NCBI GenBank assembly: GCA_027482985.1
Contig: JAIXVO010000512.1
Span: forward strand, 1-12,110
Direction: 5' to 3'
Source of the DNA: Cyanobacteriota bacterium
Lineage (GTDB): Bacteria > Cyanobacteriota > Cyanobacteriia > Leptolyngbyales > Leptolyngbyaceae
Length of the DNA: 12,110 nt
Part shown: piece after piece, positions 6,923 to 12,110 of the stretch
How positions within the stretch are numbered: the stretch's first letter is position 1
How the letters are laid out: every line of letters begins with the position of its first letter
Position numbers and translations under genes: made by a program
Notes under the pieces: generated by a model
The model's database searches: none
Told to the model about the DNA's origin: nothing
Seen by the model: only the letters and a program-made list of their open reading frames with translations

Positions 6923-9226
6923 ATGACAAGCATTCATTTGGACACTCAAGAGATTAATTTAACGACCCTAAAACAACCCTCGATTCATATCCTGACGAAT
7001 ATTCAACCGCATGGCGTGTTGCTGGTTTTACAAGAGCCAGACTTAACCATTCTGCAAGCTAGCGCCAATACCTTGCAGGCGTTTGGCGTGGCCGTCGAGT
7101 CGGTGATCGGACGACCGTTGGATGATTTGTTAGATGTCTATCAAGTCGATCGCTTCCGCGAAAATCTGTCAGGTCAAAACCTGGACTTTGTGAATCCGAC
7201 GAAAGTTTGGGTGCGGCGATCGGGGGATGATTATTTAGTCCTTGATGCGATTTTCCATCGCAGTCCAGATGGCTTTTTGATTCTCGAATTGGAACCTGCT
7301 TTAACCCAGGAAAGTATTCCCTTCTTGAGTTTTTATCACCTGGCGAAAGCCTCCATCAGTCAGTTAGAAGCGACGGCTGATTTGCGCGATTTTTGCCAAA
7401 TTATTGTGCATGAAGTGCGGCAAGTCACCGGGTGCGATCGCGTCATGCTCTACAAATTTGACGACGATGGGCATGGTGAAGTGATCGCCGAAGAAAAGCT
7501 GGACGACATGGAACCGTATTTGGGGCTGCACTATCCTGAATCCGACATTCCCAAGCCCGCCCGCAAAATGTTTCTCTCCAACTGGATTCGCGTCATCCCC
7601 GATGCTTACGCCGAACCTGTGGCGCTCTATCCCGCCCACAATCCCCTGACGCAGCAGCCCGTTGACCTGACACTATCGATTCTGCGCAGTCCTTTTTCCT
7701 GCCATCAGGAATATCTGCATAACATGGGCGTTGGGGCTTCCCTGACCATCTCCTTAATGAAGGATCAAAAGTTGTGGGGCTTGATTGCCTGCCACCATCG
7801 CACGCCCAAACTCATTCCCTACGAACTGCGGAAAGCCTGCGAATTTTTGGGACGGGTGATTTTTGCGGAAATTTCGACCCGCGAAGAAGTGGCTGACCAC
7901 AGCTACCGGATGAAATTGGCGCAGGTCGTCACCGCGTTGATGGAGTCCATGTCGCAAGCAGACAGCTTCATTGACGGCCTGACTCAGCGAGAACCCAACC
8001 TGCTGGATCTGGCTGAGGCGACCGGGGCAGCCATTTGTTTCAGTGGGCAATGGACGACCTTGGGGCGGACTCCCCCCGAAGAGGAATTGAATTATCTGGT
8101 GCAATGGCTCGCCAAAACGGTGAATGATGAAGTGTTTGCCACGGATTCGCTGCCGTTGGTTTACTCCGATGCCGAACGGTTTAAAGACGTGGCCAGTGGG
8201 TTGTTAGCGATTCCCATTTCCAAACGCAGCTTTGTCTTGTGGTTCCGCCCCGAAGTGATTCAAACGGTGAATTGGGGCGGCGATCCGAACCACGCCTATG
8301 AGTTGAATCAATCCGGTGCCGAACCGCGTTTGTGTCCCCGCAAATCCTTTGAACTCTGGAAGGAAACGGTGCGGCTGAAATCGTTGCCGTGGAAAGGGGT
8401 GGAAGTGAAGGCAGCGCTGGAATTACGGAAGGCGATCGTCAACATTGTGTTGCGGCAGGCGGAAGAATTGGCGTTGCTGGCACAGGATTTAGAGCGCTCC
8501 AATGCGGAACTGAAAAAGTTCGCTTATGTCGCGTCTCACGATTTGCAAGAACCGCTGAATCAGGTCGCCAACTATGTGCAACTATTGGAACTCCGCTACA
8601 ACGAAGCGTTAGACCAGGATGCCAAAGATTTCATCGACTATGCGGTGGAAGGGGTGAGCCTGATGCAAACCCTGATTGACGATGTGTTGGTGTATTCCAA
8701 AGTCGATCTGAAGGGGATTGAGTGGGAACTGACGGCGGTGGAAGCGTCTCTCAATCAGGCATTGGCTAACTTGCGGGGACGCATGGCTGAAACCAATGCG
8801 GTGATCACGACCGACCCGATGCCGACGATCGTGGCGGATGGGACGCAGTTAATGCAACTGTTCCAAAACCTGGTCGGGAATGCGATTAAGTTTAGACAAA
8901 CCGATGTGCCACCGCAAATCCATATTGGCGTGCAACGGCAGGAAGAAGCCTGGCTATTCTCAGTCAAAGATAATGGCATCGGCTTTGACCAACAGTTTGT
9001 CGATCGCATCTTTGTGATCTTCCAACGCTTACACACGCGCGATGAATATCCCGGTTCTGGGATGGGCTTGGCAATTTGTAAAAAGATTGTCGAGTGCCAT
9101 CGTGGGCAGATTTGGGCCGAGTCGGAATTAGGTCAAGGAGCCACCTTCTATTTCACCATTCCCGTGGGAGGACGCGATCGCAGTCATGCAGGCGGACGCA
9201 AGAAACAAAGTCATCTTTCTGATTGA
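6923..9226 (+). CDS. cph1: Cph1-type phytochrome histidine kinase
   Basis: Red/far-red photoreceptor kinase that binds a bilin covalently and phosphorylates Rcp1. Its 767 residues align almost end to end with Synechocystis Cph1 (748) as I recall that sequence. Order: PAS (about 20-120), GAF (135-315), PHY (330-500), HisKA (about 515-600) and HATPase (640-748). The bilin-binding cysteine is present as Cys260-His261 in SPFSCHQEYL, matching Cph1 Cys259; Asp208 lies in PESDIP. The N-terminal cysteine of biliverdin-binding bacteriophytochromes is absent, so phycocyanobilin is the likely chromophore. The PHY tongue has WGG (451-453) and PRKSF (472-476). Phosphorylated His539 is in ASHDLQEP; Asn653 and DNGIG (from Asp683) bind ATP. 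The ATG at 6923 follows GGAGGG; an upstream in-frame GTG at 6875 has no such signal. A 17-residue extension after TIPVGG overlaps the next gene. Cytosolic. Confidence 0.97.
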   Translation: MTSIHLDTQEINLTTLKQPSIHILTNIQPHGVLLVLQEPDLTILQASANTLQAFGVAVESVIGRPLDDLLDVYQVDRFRENLSGQNLDFVNPTKVWVRRSGDDYLVLDAIFHRSPDGFLILELEPALTQESIPFLSFYHLAKASISQLEATADLRDFCQIIVHEVRQVTGCDRVMLYKFDDDGHGEVIAEEKLDDMEPYLGLHYPESDIPKPARKMFLSNWIRVIPDAYAEPVALYPAHNPLTQQPVDLTLSILRSPFSCHQEYLHNMGVGASLTISLMKDQKLWGLIACHHRTPKLIPYELRKACEFLGRVIFAEISTREEVADHSYRMKLAQVVTALMESMSQADSFIDGLTQREPNLLDLAEATGAAICFSGQWTTLGRTPPEEELNYLVQWLAKTVNDEVFATDSLPLVYSDAERFKDVASGLLAIPISKRSFVLWFRPEVIQTVNWGGDPNHAYELNQSGAEPRLCPRKSFELWKETVRLKSLPWKGVEVKAALELRKAIVNIVLRQAEELALLAQDLERSNAELKKFAYVASHDLQEPLNQVANYVQLLELRYNEALDQDAKDFIDYAVEGVSLMQTLIDDVLVYSKVDLKGIEWELTAVEASLNQALANLRGRMAETNAVITTDPMPTIVADGTQLMQLFQNLVGNAIKFRQTDVPPQIHIGVQRQEEAWLFSVKDNGIGFDQQFVDRIFVIFQRLHTRDEYPGSGMGLAICKKIVECHRGQIWAESELGQGATFYFTIPVGGRDRSHAGGRKKQSHLSD
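9174..9181. other. HIP1 octamer at the phytochrome/Rcp1 junction
   Basis: GCGATCGC lies between GGGAGGA (9165-9171), the likely ribosome binding site of the regulator, and its ATG at 9186. It also marks where similarity to Cph1 ends and the 17-residue extension begins. HIP1 is very abundant in cyanobacteria, so its presence alone is not surprising. Confidence 0.7.
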
Positions 9227-9620
9227 GGATAACCGGGGTGATATCCGGTTGATTCAGGAAGCCCTCAAGAGCACCACGGCGCATTATGAAGTCGTGGTGG
9301 CTCGCGATGGGGTGGAAGCGATGGACTATTTGCGGCAGGATGGAGAAATTCGTCCTGACCTCATTTTGCTAGACTTGAATTTACCGAAAAAAGATGGTCG
9401 AGAAGTCCTGGCGGAAATTAAATCAGATGCCTCCCTGAAACATATTCCAGTGGTTGTTCTGACCACCTCTCGCAACGAAGAAGACATCTTCAAAAGCTAC
9501 GATTTGCATGTCAATTGCTACATCTCAAAGTCACGCAATTTGGCGGAATTATTCAAGATTGTGCGGGGGATTGAAGAATTTTGGTTGGAAACGGCCACAT
9601 TACCATCGCTGAGCCAGTAG
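9186..9620 (+). CDS. rcp1: Phytochrome response regulator Rcp1
   Basis: Single receiver-domain regulator, the phosphotransfer partner of Cph1. The 144-residue product shares long identical stretches with Synechocystis Rcp1 as recalled, notably LILLDLNLPKKDGREVLAEI and the FWLET.TLP end. Key residues: Glu14-Asp15, phosphoacceptor Asp63, Thr93/Thr94 and Lys115. The C-terminal segment with FW is the Rcp1 dimerisation region. The start overlaps the phytochrome gene by 41 bp in another frame, so the two are probably translationally coupled; the nearest Shine-Dalgarno, GGGAGGA, is 14 bases away, longer than usual. The cph1-rcp1 order is conserved with Synechocystis. No output domain: downstream partners act by protein contact, and the hybrid kinase gene that follows is one candidate. 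Confidence 0.96.
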   Translation: MQADARNKVIFLIEDNRGDIRLIQEALKSTTAHYEVVVARDGVEAMDYLRQDGEIRPDLILLDLNLPKKDGREVLAEIKSDASLKHIPVVVLTTSRNEEDIFKSYDLHVNCYISKSRNLAELFKIVRGIEEFWLETATLPSLSQ

Positions 9621-9637
9621 GCCAAACATTTGTCAAC

Positions 9638-11701
9638 ATGTTACTGGTGGAGGATAACCTGGCAGAAGCGCGGCTGCTCCAGGAGATCCTCAAAGGCACG
9701 GCGTTTAAAAAATTTGATCTGGTGCATGTGAAGCGCCTGTGGGATGCGATCGCGCAACTCCATAAGGAAAGTTTCGACATCATTTTGCTGGACCTCACCC
9801 TGCCCGACAGTCAGGGCTTAGAATCGCTCGATGCTTTGGTGAAACAAGCGCCGAGTCTGCCGATTGTGGTGTTGACCAATACCAATGATGAGGAACTGGC
9901 TGTCCAGGCAGTCCGCCGGGGGGCACAGGATTATCTGGTGAAGCGCCACATTAATCAGGACTCACTGGTGCGATCGCTGCGCTATGCCATCCAGCGCAAA
10001 CAAACCGCCGAAGCGCTGCGGGAAGCCAATGAAATTCTCGAACAACGGGTGCAGGAACGGACGCATGAACTGGAAACGGCTAACAAACAATTGCAGCGGG
10101 AAATTGAGAAGCGGCAGCAAGTCCAGGAACGGTTAGAACTGGCGCAAAAAGCAGGCAAAATTGGCACTTTTGAATGGAATATTCAAACCAGTACTGTCAC
10201 CTGTGCGGCGGAATTAGAAGCGCTTTATGGCCTAACTCCTGGCAGTTTTGGCAACCATCACGATCGCTGGTTGCAAACAATTCATCCCGACGATCGCCTC
10301 CGGGTCGAACAAGAACTGTGGCAAGCGGTACAACAGCATCAGGGCTTAGAAACCGAGTTTCGGATTCTCACCCCACAGCATGAACTCCGCTGGATTGGCG
10401 TGAAAAGTAGTTTGTTTCATGATGCCCATCAGCGTCCGCACCGGATGATCGGCATTCATATGGATATTACCGAGAAAAAACAATTTGAGACTCAATTTCT
10501 ACGTGCCCAACGACTCGAAAGTTTAGGCACTCTCGCTAGCGGCATTGCCCACGATCTGAATAATGTGTTGACTCCCATTTTAGCTGTCTCGCAACTCCTG
10601 CCCATGCGTCTCCCTGACTTGCACGACTCGACGCGGCAATTGTTGGGGAGCCTGGAAACCAGCGCCCATCGGGGAGCCGAGTTAGTGAAGCAAATTCTCT
10701 CCTTTGCGCGTGGGGTAGAAGGGAAGCGCATTAATTTGCAAGTGCATCATCTGCTGCTGGAAAGTCAGGCGATCATCGAGCAAACTTTTCCCAAGTCGAT
10801 TGTGCTTCAAACTGATATTCCTGGAGACTTATGGGCGATCGCCGCAGACGTGACCCAACTCCATCAGGTCTTCATGAATCTGTTTGTGAATGCCCGTGAT
10901 GCCATGCCAGAGGGGGGCACTTTATCCATTACCGCTGAAAATTATCACCTGCCGCCGCATCCCGTGCGGATTCACCCCGAAGCCGATGCCGCCGCCTATG
11001 TGCTGGTAACTGTCAGTGATACGGGAACTGGGATTTCCCCGGCCTATCTGAACCGCATCTTTGATCCCTTTTTCACGACCAAAGAAATTGGCAAAGGCAC
11101 AGGCTTAGGGTTATCTGCTGTCCTAGGGATTGTCAAAAGTCATGGAGGGTTTGTGGACGTACAAAGTGAAATGGGTCGCGGCAGTACATTTAAGGTCTAT
11201 CTACCGACAACTGAATCCCACCTGGAACCGCCTGCTCACCCAGCATCGTTACGACCGGGGAATCAAGCCCTGATTCTGGTGATTGATGATGAAGTGGTGA
11301 TCTGCCAGGTGATTAAAACCATGCTGGAGAGTTACAACTATCAAGTGCTCACAGCCTCCACTGGCAATGACGCGATCGCTTGCTTCCACGACTATCAAGA
11401 GCACATCAAAATTGTCCTCATGGATGTCATGATGCCCGGTATGGACGGCCTCACGATGCTGCCCCTGCTGCGCCAACTCAATCCCCACATCCACGTGATC
11501 GCCATGAGCGGCATCCACGCCACCCCCGCGATCGGTCAACCCGATCAACCCGGCTTTCAGCACTTTCTGCCCAAACCATTTACGGCGCAGGAGTTGTTGG
11601 ACGCGATCGGGCAGGGGTTAGAGGAAAGGGTGCGGAGTCAGAAGACAGGAATCAGAAGGGAGGAGTCAGTAAGCCGAGAATGCAGAGGTTCCGGAAAATA
11701 G
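9638..11701 (+). CDS. Hybrid histidine kinase REC-PAS-HisKA-HATPase-REC
   Basis: Cytosolic phosphorelay kinase, 687 residues from the ATG at 9638. Order: N-terminal receiver (1-120; Glu5-Asp6, phosphoacceptor Asp52 in LLDLTLPDSQG, Thr80, Lys102); coiled coil (about 125-172); PAS fold of the PAS_3 type (171-280) with TIHPDDR and a closing MDITEKK; HisKA with phosphorylated His305 in GIAHDLNN; HATPase with Asn418, DTGTG from Asp461 and GKGTGLGLS; C-terminal receiver (545-665) with Asp550-Asp551, phosphoacceptor Asp596 in LMDVMMPGMDG and Lys646. No transmembrane helix, so its input is the first receiver, perhaps via the phytochrome/Rcp1 pair, plus whatever the PAS binds. It starts 17 bp after the rcp1 stop, which implies one operon. 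The frame is open back to a TTG at 9581, inside rcp1; I prefer the ATG because the receiver starts there. The last 24 residues are repeat-derived. Confidence 0.93.
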   Translation: MLLVEDNLAEARLLQEILKGTAFKKFDLVHVKRLWDAIAQLHKESFDIILLDLTLPDSQGLESLDALVKQAPSLPIVVLTNTNDEELAVQAVRRGAQDYLVKRHINQDSLVRSLRYAIQRKQTAEALREANEILEQRVQERTHELETANKQLQREIEKRQQVQERLELAQKAGKIGTFEWNIQTSTVTCAAELEALYGLTPGSFGNHHDRWLQTIHPDDRLRVEQELWQAVQQHQGLETEFRILTPQHELRWIGVKSSLFHDAHQRPHRMIGIHMDITEKKQFETQFLRAQRLESLGTLASGIAHDLNNVLTPILAVSQLLPMRLPDLHDSTRQLLGSLETSAHRGAELVKQILSFARGVEGKRINLQVHHLLLESQAIIEQTFPKSIVLQTDIPGDLWAIAADVTQLHQVFMNLFVNARDAMPEGGTLSITAENYHLPPHPVRIHPEADAAAYVLVTVSDTGTGISPAYLNRIFDPFFTTKEIGKGTGLGLSAVLGIVKSHGGFVDVQSEMGRGSTFKVYLPTTESHLEPPAHPASLRPGNQALILVIDDEVVICQVIKTMLESYNYQVLTASTGNDAIACFHDYQEHIKIVLMDVMMPGMDGLTMLPLLRQLNPHIHVIAMSGIHATPAIGQPDQPGFQHFLPKPFTAQELLDAIGQGLEERVRSQKTGIRREESVSRECRGSGK
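11635..11669. repeat. Degenerate tandem heptamer array inside the kinase 3' end
   Basis: Five units in exact 7-bp register: GAGTCAG, AAGACAG, GAATCAG, AAGGGAG, GAGTCAG (consensus RARTCAG). They lie before the kinase's TAG and encode most of the Arg/Ser/Glu-rich tail beyond the last receiver. The class is the same as the array at 687-724, and a single GAGTCAG unit also sits near 2446 upstream of recQ. Confidence 0.65.
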
Positions 11702-11724
11702 CATCAGGTTAAGCGTTGAAGCGC

Positions 11725-12011
11725 CAGGGCTATTTCAGCCTAATGGAGTAATTGATATGGGATTCAGGTTATCCCTTCGACTCTGATGTTCAATGTCTCA
11801 ACTGGCTATTGTCGAAGCCTTTGCAGACCTTTGTGATACTCGTCGCATGGCGGGACAACGCCACGATCAAGCGCTCTGTTGAGCCTTGTTCACCCTGGCA
11901 GTAGCGGCAGGCAATCGCGGCTTTTTGGCGATTGGCGATTGGCTGAAGGCGTACCAGGCTGAATTCGTCGCCCTGTTTCAACCACCCAAAGGGGCGTTGC
12001 TGAATTCCGGG
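11725..12011 (+). mobile_element. 5' remnant of an ISAs1-family insertion sequence
   Basis: The element is identified by its broken transposase (see 11793). CAGGGCTATTTCA at 11725-11737, about 70 bp before the ATG, is where a left terminal repeat would be expected, but I see no right end and no target duplication, so this boundary is inferred. The remnant stops at about 12011, where a palindromic repeat begins shortly after. Bases 11702-11724 hold nothing I can assign. Confidence 0.5.
11793..12011 (+). pseudogene. Truncated ISAs1-family transposase with in-frame stop
   Basis: The frame from ATG 11793 reads MSQLAIVEAFADLCDTRRMA, then GQRHDQALC, meets TGA at 11880-11882, and continues in the same frame through ALFTLAVAAGNRGFLAIGDW, then LKAYQAEFVALFQPPKG. 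This matches the N-terminal DDE-associated domain of ISAs1/H-repeat transposases: F-x-D-x-x-D-x-R, a G-x-R-H pair, a hydrophobic helix with G-x-x-x-x-x-I-x-x-W, and a closing P-x-G. Similarity stops near residue 70, where a full protein of this family would run to roughly 350-400 residues, so the catalytic DDE part is missing. With an early nonsense codon and a lost 3' part, it cannot make an active enzyme. Downstream codons in this frame (Pro/Ser-rich) come from the neighbouring repeat. Confidence 0.72.
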
Positions 12012-12029
12012 ATGAAGCCACCCGATCCG

Positions 12030-12110
12030 CCCTCACCCTCACCCTCTCCCAAAAGGAGAGGGAACAAGAGTTTTAGCTCCCTTCTCCCTGGGGAGAAGGG
12101 CTGGGGATGA
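12030..12110. repeat. Palindromic interspersed repeat, cut by the window edge
   Basis: Two G+C-rich hairpins lie side by side. CCCTCTCC (12042-12049) pairs with GGAGAGGG (12055-12062) over a five-base loop, and CCCTTCTCC (12079-12087) pairs with GGAGAAGGG (12092-12100) over a four-base loop. The outer CCTCACCCTCACCC is roughly complementary to GGGCTGGGGATGA at the right edge, so the whole element is a larger imperfect palindrome. I recall near-identical sequences in many cyanobacterial intergenic regions; no search was possible. Confidence 0.7.

Noticed and set aside
9581..9637. TTG start for the hybrid kinase inside rcp1
   Set aside because: The added 19 residues come from rcp1 coding sequence in another frame, and the receiver domain begins at the later ATG.
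11249..11563. Minus-strand frame of 104 codons
   Set aside because: Antisense to the C-terminal receiver of the hybrid kinase; His/Asp-rich shadow of that coding sequence.

Overview
The window looks like cyanobacterial chromosome. Copies of the octamer GCGATCGC (HIP1) and its near matches are scattered through coding and non-coding DNA. The largest gene cluster encodes a Cph1-type phytochrome with its Rcp1-type response regulator, and several short repeats of kinds typical of cyanobacterial genomes sit between genes. I cannot name genus or species.

Left part (1-4594): a PrxQ/Bcp-type peroxiredoxin (+) converges on a RecQ-family helicase (-), with a heptamer repeat array between the two stops. 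Upstream of recQ are a small hairpin repeat and a 23-bp sequence in three tandem copies. Next come two more minus-strand genes: a small exported protein of unknown function and an AI-2E/PerM-type membrane protein that starts at TTG. A 65-bp interspersed repeat with perfect 14-bp inverted ends lies between this gene and the next.

Middle (4595-6688): a minus-strand gene fuses a DnaJ J-domain, a TPR region and a seven-repeat WD40 propeller. It is divergent from a plus-strand single-domain response regulator of the Rcp1 type.

Right part (6689-11701): after an AT-rich gap come a Cph1-like phytochrome histidine kinase, an Rcp1 regulator overlapping it by 41 bp, and a REC-PAS-HisKA-HATPase-REC hybrid kinase starting 17 bp after the regulator's stop. 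The likely signal path is red/far-red light sensed by Cph1, phosphotransfer to Rcp1, and possibly onward exchange with the hybrid kinase and the upstream Rcp1 paralogue. The last step is inference from gene order. The kinase's final residues are encoded by a degenerate heptamer array.

Right edge (11702-12110): the 5' end of a dead ISAs1-family transposase with an in-frame TGA, cut off and joined to a palindromic interspersed repeat that reaches the window edge. Apart from unusual fusions and repeat-gene junctions, I see no clearly new multi-gene system; the signalling cluster and the J-TPR-WD40 protein are the best candidates for follow-up.
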